A DNA stretch of 64,000 bases from Polyodon spathula (lineage: Eukaryota > Chordata > Actinopteri > Acipenseriformes > Polyodontidae), in the NCBI RefSeq assembly GCF_017654505.1, contig NC_054548.1, positions 22,347,447-22,411,446 of the forward strand. Reading direction: 5' to 3'. Positions 25,295 through 35,037 of this stretch are shown one piece after another (the stretch's first letter is position 1; each line of letters opens with the position of its first letter). The notes beneath the pieces are model-generated. The model made no database searches, was not told the DNA's origin, and saw only the letters and a program-made list of their open reading frames with translations. A program made the translations under genes and the position numbers.

Positions 25295-26283
25295 TCAATA
25301 TTTGGTAGAAGTACCTTTGGCAGCAATTACAGCCATGAGTCTATTTGAAAAGTCTCTATCAGCTTTGCACTTCTTGGACACTGCAATTTTTGCCCATTCT
25401 TCACTGCAAAATTGCTCGAGCTCGTCAAGTTGGATGGGGACCCTTGGTGAACAGCAATTTTCAATTATTTTCACATATTCTCAATTGGATTGAGGTCCTG
25501 GCTTTGACTGGGCCACTCCAGGACATTGACCTTTTTGTTTTTAAGCCACTCCAGTGTGGCTTTGGCTGTATGTTTTGGGTCACTGTCCTGCTGGAAGGTG
25601 ATTGTTCTTTCAAGTCCATAGGTCTCTTGCAGACTTCAACAGGTTTTCCTCCATGATTTCTCTATACTTTGCTGCATCCATTTTGTCCTTTATCTTCACA
25701 AGCTTTCCAGGCCTTGACGCAGAGAAGCATCCCCATAGCATGATGCTACCACCACCATGCTTCATGGTAGGAAAGGTGTTTTCAGGATGATGTGCGGTGT
25801 TAGGCTTGCGCCAAACACAGCGCTAATCGTTGAGGCCAAAAAGCTCTATTTTGCTCTTATCAGACCATAGAATCTTCTTCCACTTGGTCTCAGAGTCTCC
25901 CACATGCCTTCTAGCAAACTCTAGCTGAGATTTGTTGTGAGTTTTTTTCAACAATGGCTTTCTTTTTGCCACTCTCCCATAAAGGCCAGTTTTGTGAAGC
26001 ACCCAGGCTATTGTTGCCATTTGCACAGTGTCTCCCTTCTCAGCCGTGGAAGACTGTAACTGTTGCCATAGGCCTCTTGGTGGCCTCGAATACTCAGTTT
26101 TTGAGGATGGCCTGTTCTAGACAGATTCACAGTTGTGCCATATTCTCTCCATTTCTTAATAATGGACTTTACTGTATTCCGGGGGATATTCAATGCCTTG
26201 GAAATGTTCTTATATCCTACCCCTGATTGGTGCTTTTGAAGAACCTTATTCCAGATTTGCTTTGAATGTTCCTTCATCTTCAT
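25295..26283 (-). pseudogene. Tc1-like transposase pseudogene (element 1)
   Basis: Length and order match a fish Tc1 transposase of about 340 residues. The N-terminal HTH part reads MKMKEHSKQIWNKVLQKHQS, then NIPRNTVKSIIKKW. HKTGLYGRVAKRKPLL leads to ILWSDKSKIELFG with the first catalytic Asp near 25860. [15 protein letters not shown] block follows. The second Asp block [15 protein letters not shown] is near 25580-25625 and the third acid is in [13 protein letters not shown] near 25485-25525. The end is VIAAKGTSTKY and a stop at 25295. All three DDE residues survive, but frameshifts and a stop after PIENM break the frame. Start chosen at the MKMKEHSKQ methionine, the family start. Confidence 0.9.
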
Positions 26284-26612
26284 GATGTAGTTTTTGTTAG
26301 GAAATGTACTAACCAACTGTGGGACCTTAATTGCACACAATTGGACTCCATTCAACTAACTATGTGACTTCTAAAGACATTTGGTTGCACCAGAGCTTAT
26401 TTAGGTGTGTCATAGCAAAGGGGATGAATACTTATGCAATCAATTATGTTCTGTTTTATATTTGTAATTAATTTAGAACAATTTGTAGATTTTGTTTTTC
26501 ACTTTGAAATTATGGACTTTTTTTCTGTTGATCAGTGGCAAAACTCCAAAAAATTAAATCCATTTTGATTCCATGTTGTAACACAATAAAATGTGGAAAA
26601 GTCCAAGGGGGG

Positions 26613-26630
26613 TGTGTGTGTGTGTGTGTG
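26613..26630. repeat. (GT)n inside the Tc1 right arm
   Basis: The GGGGGGTG of the arm has grown into about nine GT units, absent from the left arm. Confidence 0.85.
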
Positions 26631-27000
26631 AATACTTTTAAGAGCCACTGTATGCAGCACATTTGTTGTCATGTTATTAGTCCCATCTAATAATTTATTT
26701 TATTAGTACCGAGTCAAAACAAAGAAAATGTGGCTATTCGTGTCTAAAATACCAACTGCGAAAAAGTAAGCAGCAGGTTGGAGCGAGTGGCTGTACTAGA
26801 TTGTTGTAGTACTGATTTAACTTGCAGACAGGAATACTTTTTCTCTGGGCTGACTTTCCAGTTTGGTTTCTGAAAGCTGTTTATTTTACGTTCTGTTCAG
26901 CAGCCTATGTAGTAGCCTTTGTTTAATGTTTGAATCTGAGGCTAAATAGCGATCAATTGTATTTTCTTCAAAGACACATTAAGATATGCAAAACAATTAC

Positions 27001-27074
27001 CTCAGTTTCGCTGGGAAATATCTTGACACGATCAATCACCGAAATATACTTTGCTTTTTTGCTTTGTCGTCCAT
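27001..27074 (-). pseudogene. First exon of the hAT-like element (copy A), CGGBP1-like
   Basis: Minus-strand ATG at 27074, about 24 codons and a GAG/GTAATT donor at 27000/27001. One frame switch after the lysine-rich start gives YISVIDRVKIFPSETE. This recalls the N-terminal word of CGGBP1-type proteins, which derive from hAT transposases. Copy B (43251-43331) has the same exon in a single frame, so the frameshift here is decay. The family link rests on a short stretch recalled from memory. Confidence 0.4.
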
Positions 27075-27390
27075 TTCTACTATTTTACCTCGATTGCTCA
27101 ACATTGCCTCTTTTTATACTCTTTGGAATTATCTGCTCAGAGGAGGTTAATTTGAAATGCTAAGGTGAACCTGTGCCCTGTCTTTAAGATTGTTCAGGTG
27201 AACATGTTAATAGGGCTACTCCTCAGATTGTTGTCCAACACCGTCATAAAAACCCAGGGCAAAGCATGGTGCCAAAATCACCTGTTTAATTAATAAATGA
27301 CTATAAATATTGTATTCTGCATGCATCGGAAAAACTGGAAAAAGACAAAATGTTGAATTTATTAAGTTTCTTTTAGTATTTGTAAATATA

Positions 27391-27770
27391 TACAATGTTG
27401 TCCATAAATATTGACACCCTGGTGTGGATTAAATCAAAATGATGGCAAAATCATATCCAATATAATGTATTGCTGTGGTGGCACCATGACAATATTTAAT
27501 TTAAACCCATGTGGATTCAGAAACTCAACCATTTTGCTGTGTGAATGTGTTACTCATTCATTAAAAACATAATTATCTTTCAATTATATAAATTAATTCA
27601 ATTAAGGAAATTAAATGTGGACACTAATGGTTTTGCTTGGTGGCACAATGACAATTATTACATTTGTAAACCCACCGTGGATCAGATAAATTAACCATTT
27701 TTAACCTGAATGTTTGAGTAATCGATTCATTAAAAAGTAGTAATTATTCTATCATTATATAAATTAATAT
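27391..27770. repeat. Tc1-like terminus and two tandem ~160-bp units
   Basis: TACAATGTTGTCCATAAATA followed by TTGACACCCTGGTG at 27391-27424 resembles a Tc1/mariner end. After it, two imperfect units (about 27473-27600 and 27636-27765) share GGTGGCAC.ATGACAAT, ATTCATTAAAAA and ATTATATAAATTAAT. No transposase or opposite end was found. Confidence 0.5.
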
Positions 27771-29375
27771 ATTTTATATAGATATATATATATATTATTA
27801 AATCTATATGTATAATATATATAGATAATATTATATATATATATTACCTATAGTATAATGTTTATAATGTATAATGTATAATTGTATGTTTAGTAAAGGC
27901 ATATGTTGATCATAAGTACTGGTCCCCATTCAGTGTATCCACATCTTGTCGCAGAATGTACATATATATTTTTTTTTCTCCAAATGGATGTCTTGTGCCA
28001 CTGTCTCGAACACTGTCTTCTTTTCATCAATCTGTACAACTTGTGTGATATAGACCAAGAACCTCAATCATTTCCACTGCAGTGTTAAAACACTTATTCA
28101 AACATTTTTGGGAATAACGTTGAAAACATCAATTAACGCTAGGCTTTTTATTTGTGGTTGCAATAGATTTCAACATCCACTGTAGCATAGCACAGTTTCT
28201 GTCATTGTCCTTTAATCATTTACCAGTTTCGCGCATACCCATGATCCCAACATTAATCTCCATTGACTCAGAATTGCCAACCGTAATTACTGTTGTTTGA
28301 GGTCCGCTGCAGTATTTGAAACGCTGTGCTGAAAAATATATTTTACAATGTGATTGTTCTGTTCATGCATAGAAGATATGGTTTCAATCATTACAGAATA
28401 TAATCTTTTTGCCTTTGTAACTTGAACTGGATGTAAGCACTGGGCACTGCATTAATCTCTGTGTCTCGTACACATCATCTTTAATATCCCTGTACTACTG
28501 GTCATATAGGTTGTCTGTAGAGTCATAGTGCTAAGTAATACAGTTTCTTGAAAAATACATCAAATAGCCTAAAACTTTTATATTTCATTTTGATTAAAAG
28601 CACTTTTTAAATTAAGGAGCTATGACTTGAAAGCAGCATTCTGTACAGTAGTTAATGGTTTAAAAGCATATGATATACAAAAACTAATCTGATTTATAAT
28701 TCATAACAAATCAGAAGCATTTGTATGTCAAAATAGAAAACAGTACAGTAATAATATTTAAAGCACTTTAGCCCTGATCTGCCAGGTCCCATCAGAAATA
28801 CCACAGTCTGTTAGTTCTTTTGAAGACAAAAATAAGGTTTCGCACAGGTAATTTTATTTCATTAAAAGCCTTTTAAATTCGGGAATTAACTTATTACCAG
28901 TGACAATACGAGTCACATCTTTGTGTTTCACTCCTAATGTAGAGGGGCCCACCAAATTATATTATCCTCACCTTTCATTGTATCTTTGGATGACATAGCA
29001 ACAGCTTCCCTGGAAACTGAGAACATACCCCCAAGCTCAGGGAGACATCTGTTTGCAGACAAGCGTGCATCACATAACAAAGGGTTAGGAAGACATGGAG
29101 GTGAAGAAGAGGTTTAGGGAGCTCTCTTCCGAGTTAGCATCGTTAAAAACCTTCCACTGACAGACATGAGGAAACCACACTAATTCCTAATCAATTTCAG
29201 TCTTACATGAACAATCAATGGCCTTCCTCATGTGCAAGTGTTCAGGGTCTTCTGGCTATATAGTATAATGTTTAGAAGTAGTTTACTGTGTGTATGTTCT
29301 CTACCATCTGGTATTTGTGAATAAAAGTCCATTTAACATAAATTCATGAAGTGCTGAAATCGGCTGGATTAATAA
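27770..29375. other. AT-rich non-coding DNA with TA tract
   Basis: TA-rich low-complexity DNA at 27770-27875, then about 1.5 kb without recognised genes or repeats. Confidence 0.5.
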
Positions 29376-29378
29376 ACA

Positions 29379-29380
29379 CA

Positions 29381-29435
<55 letters not shown>
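29379..29435. repeat. (AAAT)n microsatellite
   Basis: About 14 AAAT units without interruption. Confidence 0.95.
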
Positions 29436-30040
29436 GGCATGAGAATTGAATGCTGACCAAGAGTTGCTCTTTATTTTAGTTATGTTGCTCTAAGAGTTGT
29501 CTGGAATTGCCCATGTCCCCTTATTCATCTGAACTCCCCTGTTCTCTGGGGAGCCTTCAATAACATTGCTCCTGTCCTTTCATTGCTCAGCTCAGCTTCC
29601 AGCAGTTTTTAAAATTACAACCTTCAAAAAGGCAGACTACATTCTGAACTCAATTTGAAGTAATGAATTTTAATAACGCTTTTGCAACTTTCCCTTTCAG
29701 ATTCCTGCTGTTTGCTAAAAATCACTGTTCATCCTGTTTCACATAGCATGCCTCCCCTGCACCCACGCCCACCCTTGGAACTCCAGGGTTGATTATTTTA
29801 CGTGTTCGTTCTCAGCAGAAAAAGGTAAAGATAAATAGAAGAGGCCACTGATGTATGTCCTGAGCATCATTTGTTGGGACTAAAACATAAACTAGAACGA
29901 GAGGCCTAATTCCCTCCACTGTCCCTCTGGACATAACAAGATCTATAGACCAGCACACACATGGTTGTATAACTCCCTACACATTTAGCAACTGTTAGCA
30001 GGTTTTTGGAAAAGGGATCATATGACTAACTAATTTGTAT
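29436..30040. other. Non-coding DNA, nothing recognised
   Basis: Unique-looking sequence between two microsatellites. No feature recognised. Confidence 0.45.
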
Positions 30041-30042
30041 GC

Positions 30043-30043
<1 letters not shown>

Positions 30044-30104
<61 letters not shown>
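30044..30104. repeat. (AAT)n microsatellite
   Basis: About 20 perfect AAT units, ending 54 bp before the candidate exon at 30158. Confidence 0.95.
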
Positions 30105-30157
30105 CCCTGACAGGTATTCTGTAAAATATAAAGGATGTCTCTCTCTGCCAGTTCCAG

Positions 30158-30334
30158 GTTCTGACAGATCATGATGGAGGTTTGCAAGCCGACACTCAAT
30201 TGGCAGGTGCTTCAGTATCAGAGACTACACATCTGCCGACCCTCCCCCACCTTCCAGAAGAAGCTGTAATCATTGAGGAATTTTCACATATTCCATCAGA
30301 AGAAATGAAACACCACGGAGACTTGTCACATTGA
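30158..30334 (+). CDS. Candidate terminal coding exon, unknown gene
   Basis: A splice-acceptor-like run (TCTCTCTCTGCCAGTTCCAG) ends at 30157. The following frame is open for 58 codons to a TGA at 30332-30334. The predicted peptide starts VLTDHDGGLQADTQLAG and is acidic and Thr/Pro/His-rich, with HLPEEAVIIEEFSHIPSEEM near its end. Base composition is higher in GC than the flanks. There is no ATG in the first part, so an ordinary ORF search from methionine misses it. I do not recognise the family. It could be the last exon of a host gene lying upstream, an exon captured by a transposon, or a chance open frame; the length gives moderate weight only. Confidence 0.35.
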   Translation, partial: VLTDHDGGLQADTQLAGASVSETTHLPTLPHLPEEAVIIEEFSHIPSEEMKHHGDLSH

Positions 30335-30866
30335 ATTAGTGTTTTCCTGGCTTCCCATGGTGGCTTATTACCCCACTGACAGTATCACAACTGAAGTTTC
30401 TATTTTTTTGTCCAACCAAAGGCACAGTTATTAATAGAAACCAGTATCTGAGGTTTGTGGAATTATGTTTTAAATACTATAATGCAGCAAACAGTTTCTA
30501 CATTTGTTTTCACTGACATGAGAACAACTCTACCTCTGCAGTACACAGAAAGTATCCAGCCATAGTGCCTGATGTAATGCTGTAAATGACGAATGGAACA
30601 CTAGGGTGCACACTTACTCAAGGAATCAAGGAGGTTGCTGCGCAATGTCTGCAGTACAGATAGTGTCAGGAATGATTCCATTTGGGAGCTTATACAGGCT
30701 GCATCTTTTAGGTTATTTCATGAACTCCAATAATAATGTATTTTGACAAACCGGCAGACAAATATGCAAATGAAGGATCATTGTGAGGGCTGTTTTGTGG
30801 TATTTTTTTGGGCTACGGGTTGGATGGGTGGGATGTGGCGAAATGATTGTAGAACAGGGTTTGTGT

Positions 30867-30868
<2 letters not shown>
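30335..30868. other. Non-coding DNA, possible 3' UTR of the candidate exon
   Basis: If 30158-30334 is real this would be its 3' flank. No clear AATAAA within the first 500 bp; ATTATG and AATAAT words only. Confidence 0.35.

Positions 30869-30869
<1 letters not shown>

Positions 30870-30898
<29 letters not shown>
30870..30898. repeat. (TG)n microsatellite
   Basis: About 14 TG units. Confidence 0.95.
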
Positions 30899-30899
30899 A

Positions 30900-31814
30900 C
30901 TGCCTGTTCAGTCAGTTCTCAGGCATGGGGGAATTCTCTTGGAGAGTTTCTTGAGCACGCTACATTGTGTGTTTTTCAAAGATTATAGAATTCTTGTGAA
31001 ACAATGAGAGTTTGTGTTATTTGAAATGAAGATGTATGTGTGGCAGTTTGCAACTTTAATCTCTTCAATCAAATATACAATGTAATGTATCCAGTAAAGC
31101 ATCTACATAGATATCCTTTCACAGTGAACAGTTAAATATACAGTATATGTACCACCTAAAATCACATTATAATTGTATTGGAATTGGAAGACTGTGTTGC
31201 CTGTGTAGGATCTCGATGTTTGAAACTGGTATTATCGTTTTATTAATGCTGTTTAGTAAAAAAATAGATTTTAAACTTTATATGATGTTTTATTGAATGT
31301 ATCCTTCCGCCAGTGGGATAGCCCTTGATACTTTGGTTGCAACTTGAATATATTGTTTTTCTTTGGTACTAAAGCCAGGGTCTTCACAAGCACTCTCGCT
31401 GTTGCCGAACATATCGATATTTCGAAACTGTAAAGAAAAAAAAGATTAACATTTTAATTTTATGCAGTTAAGTTAGCTTTTGGCTAACGAATACTTAAAA
31501 AAAAAATCTGAATATCCAAGTGGCCTGTAGCTTTTAACCACCAACAGTAATGGCGGTGACATTCTCTTGCAGAAGCGGTTGACCTCAAGATGCACTTTGA
31601 TCTTAGTACATAAATAAGAATGCGATGAGGCAAAACAGTTCTGACCTGTGTAATGCTGGGAAATGCCTAGACAGCCAATCATTTCCCTCTCATGCAATTT
31701 TATTTCATACACTTTTAACTGTACCCCTTGAGCTAGAACATTTAGCAGTCAAAAGTACATGCAAATAAATCTTTAATTTACCCCCAGGGTAACATTTAGT
31801 TTAATTCAGTAGCA

Positions 31815-31818
<4 letters not shown>
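30900..31818. other. AT-rich non-coding DNA, nothing recognised
   Basis: No gene or repeat family recognised. Confidence 0.5.

Positions 31819-31895
<77 letters not shown>
31819..31895. repeat. Long (TG)n microsatellite
   Basis: About 38 uninterrupted TG units, the longest TG tract of the window and a possible Z-DNA former. Confidence 0.97.
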
Positions 31896-31897
<2 letters not shown>

Positions 31898-33480
31898 CAT
31901 AAAACTATCTAATTAGTATAAAAAGGTATACAGTATACTATTAAGCTAAGAATAAACATAGCCTAGGGGGTATTACTGCAGTATTTAAATAAATACTATA
32001 CAATAGCATTTACTACTTTATATACTACTTTATGTGTTCAAAACTTCCCCATGCCTTGATGAACAGCTATATTCATTATTCCCCATTAGCATCAAGGTGA
32101 GCAGAATGCATGGCTAAGGTTCAGTGTGATTCCCAGGTGTCTCTTTCCCAAGGTAAGAATCCATTACCAAGCTCAGGCACATTCTGATTAGGGTGAATTA
32201 AGATCCCTCTGGCATGTCTGAGAAAGGTGCTTCAATAGAACTTAAAATTAGTGGAAAATATATATTTGCTATAAAAAATAATAAAAAAAAGATAATCTGT
32301 TTTGATCTCACACGGTAAAGACATTGAAACTGTTCATGTGCTGTCCTTAATCTTTGGATATTTAAAAAAAAATTAAATCTTTAGAACATTTTCTTCGGAA
32401 GCCTTTTGTTTGTCTGATTTTGAAAGTAAAAACAAGGATCAGGTTGTAGCTCTTACTGGGTACCACAACTACTGCAAGGGGGTTTGATTATTTGAGAAGA
32501 AATCCCTTAGAAGAATTGTCCAGACTCACCACTGGTTTTTTTGTTTTTTTTTCTACAGGTGCAGATTGAGCCACTGGTCACTTCATAGGGAAACTGTGTT
32601 GCTTCTTTTTAATGTGCATAAGTGGAAAGATAATCTTCTTAAAAAAGACTTGACACTACTGCATATGGATCAGCCATTAGTTAATGGGATCAGTTTTAAG
32701 AAGGTTTATTATTGCACTCTAAATTTGTCAACACACACGTCACATCATCAACTTACAAACAGTAACTCTGCACACAATACAGTAAGTTTTTTTTTTTTAA
32801 AACGCATTATTTTTGGTAAAGCATGGTCCACTTTAATAGTTTAATTGGGTTTGAAATGTTAATGTAGGCTTCATGAGGTTTCACAATGTTAAACAAATCT
32901 AAAAGTGAAGAGATCTATGAAAAAGTGCTTGAGAAACTGAAGACTAACTACCTAAATTGATCTTAATCACTCAGGATTATCCCATTCATATGGGCCAGTA
33001 GGGACCTTTCAAACATTGACTACAATGATGAAAATATTCTCAGCTATATGAAATAAAAAAAATAAAAAAAACAGAAATGTATAATTTTTTACTGATACAG
33101 TAAACTGGGAATCATAGTCAAATATATGTGGTTGGTGTTACACACTCACCTGGCAAAGTATGATATGTCAAAAAGAAATACCATGTCACCCTGGAGTTAC
33201 CAAAAATATGACTGTTCTATTCACATTTATTAACGTGTGGTTTTATGTGTCTTGAAACAAAGTTTCCCCCTAAACCCCAAAGTAAATGTATTGGATACCA
33301 GTTTGTGGGACCAGAGTAAGGGCAGATATGTAAAAAGGCGGATAAATTAATTCTGTTTTAAATATCATTATACACAGCTGTAACAATTACTATATTAACA
33401 CAATTATTGTTTTGAAACTCAACTTTTATTAGGGGGCTTCCCTAAATCCCTTGTTTAGAAAGATACAGGGTATTAATGCT
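31896..33480. other. AT-rich non-coding DNA with one short exon-like stretch
   Basis: A 63-bp open segment at 32090-32152 sits between an AG and a GTAAGA donor. Otherwise nothing recognised. Confidence 0.4.
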
Positions 33481-33727
33481 TGTGACAGGGTGGCCGTCTG
33501 CCGTGTAGGTGGTTGCATTCGTTGTTGAGTGACAGGCAGGAGATCAAGACAGAGGCTGAAGTTGATATGCCCCACAGGCAAAAATATTTACATATCAACA
33601 CACTGGCCAGCTCATGTGACACTACCAGCAATGGTAGAGCACAGAGTACATACAACACAGTGTATGAAAGCTTTGGTAGGTTCTACAATCTCTGAACTAA
33701 TGTTCTCTGTTCAATAATAAACTAACA
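33481..33727 (+). mobile_element. Possible short solo LTR
   Basis: Starts TGTGACAGGGTGG, as the minus-strand LTR at 8336-8895 does (TGTGACAGGG), and ends CTAACA just after an AATAAA signal at about 33716. Flanks are ATGCT on the left and TTGCT on the right, a 5-bp duplication with one mismatch. At 247 bp it would be a short LTR, and no TATA box is evident. The shared start word and the signal position support it; the imperfect duplication weakens it. Confidence 0.35.
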
Positions 33728-33763
33728 TTGCTAAAGAGCTTGATCAAGGCAGATAAATGGTTA

Positions 33764-33810
33764 GAGTGGATATGTGACGGGTGGATATGTGATGGGCGGA
33801 TATGTGATTG
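33764..33810. repeat. Three tandem copies of a GGATATGTGA unit
   Basis: GTGGATATGTGACGG, GTGGATATGTGATGG and GCGGATATGTGATTG follow each other, about 16 bp per unit. Confidence 0.75.
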
Positions 33811-33811
33811 A

Positions 33812-35030
33812 TTACTGTATTTTGAAAAAAAAAGTTAAAATGTGATTTGAGCCTATAGTCTGTTTAAGAAAAAGAAGAAAAATAAATTAATGTAAAACAA
33901 AACAAAACAAAGAATCAATGTGACACTAACAGACCAATTAGAAACGTATTTAAGAAGCCAAATAAAATATTAAGTAAATAAACCACCTGTCATCAAACTA
34001 AAAAGAGCTAAAATATATGTATTACTTTATTATTTAAGCAAGAATACCTCTCGAGATACAGTAAGGACATTTAGGTTTTTTTTCAAAAGCGGAGGCAGCT
34101 TTTATTATATTTTCAAAAGCTTTTTATATCACTCTGTGACTTTTTCAAAGTGGAACACATAAAACAATTGCTACACAATAATAAATAAAACAACTTTAAA
34201 AGAAAACAAAATGACCTTTTCAAAAAATCACACTGGAACTAAATGCTTCTGGAATATGAACCTACTGTAATGTATGTAGGGAGCAGCAATCTGGTTCTGA
34301 GGGTTGTGGTTCTGTGTGAATTTCAACTTTTAGGAACCCTTATAGAATACAGACAAGCACACGTCATAGAAAAGAAAAGAGGCCTATTACATAGTGACAA
34401 CTGTCTGACTGCTAATGTGGTTTAACAGTTGCTATGTAAGAGTTTCTTACATTTAAGATAAACCAATTATTAAAATCTTCCCAATTATTAAAATATTATT
34501 TTATTTTAATATGTTTAACATACTATGTAATTATGTTAATGCACTGAAAAAAAGAAATCACAAAAAGGATAATGTGATTTATCTTTTTTAAAGCAGAATT
34601 TGTGCCAGAGAATCCTTTAATCCCAGTATTGGGCCCTACCCAAGGCTCCTTACTAACCCAAGATTGACTTGACACTTCTACAATAAATGTACTCATACAT
34701 CATTGCTATCATAGTCCCCCTTTTCAGCAACGTTTTAATTAGCTTTGCCTTGTTAGAGGTTGAGGCATGTGCATCTGCTTGATTGCAGTAAAGGATCTAA
34801 ATTATTTGTCACAATCTGTGGCTTCTGCAAAACTCCTCAGTTTACAGTCAGGAGGTACTGCTGCCCTTATTGCTTTAACATACTATAAAAGTGCAATGGT
34901 TATAAAACTGCATATTGGTAATAATTTATTCTTTATATTAACCAAATATTAAACTTTTTATTATTTTTTTAATTGCTTACTGATCTAGAAAAATGTTGCT
35001 GTTGCAAATGCTAAGTATTGTATAGTAAAT
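33812..35030. other. AT-rich non-coding DNA, nothing recognised
   Basis: A-rich patches; no gene or repeat family recognised. Confidence 0.5.
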
Positions 35031-35037
35031 ACTGTAG

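Larger units (their letters stand above)
25105..26650. mobile_element. Tc1-like transposon, element 1, inserted in hAT copy A
   Basis: The termini are inverted: CAGTGGCTCTCAAATGTATTC on the left and the complement of CAGTGGCTCTTAAAAGTATTC on the right. They are flanked by TA on both sides (25103-25104 and 26651-26652). Long inverted arms of about 200 bp continue inwards (CCCCCTTGGA, TTAATTACAAATA, TGATTGCATAAGTATTC). The length of 1546 bp is usual for fish Tc1 elements. A GT microsatellite at 26613-26630 has expanded inside the right arm. The transposase lies on the minus strand (25295-26283) and is broken. Confidence 0.92.
24718..27190 (-). mobile_element. Short hAT-like element, copy A, split by a Tc1-like element
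   Basis: The left part (24718-25104) starts TAGGGGTCTACTTAAATC, a hAT-type terminus. The right part (26653 to about 27190) continues the same element after the Tc1 insertion. Both parts align, in opposite orientation, with copy B at 42825-43942. Matching stretches include CCTGTTTAAACATTAAA, AGTAGACAGTATTTCAGAAC, GCAGCAGGTTGGAGCGAG and ACTGATTTAACTTGCAGACAGG. The far right end is not clear, so 27190 is approximate and no target duplication was confirmed. On the minus strand a degenerate first exon lies at 27074-27001 (start ATG, then the word YISVIDRVKIFP in a shifted frame, then a GT donor). Confidence 0.7.
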
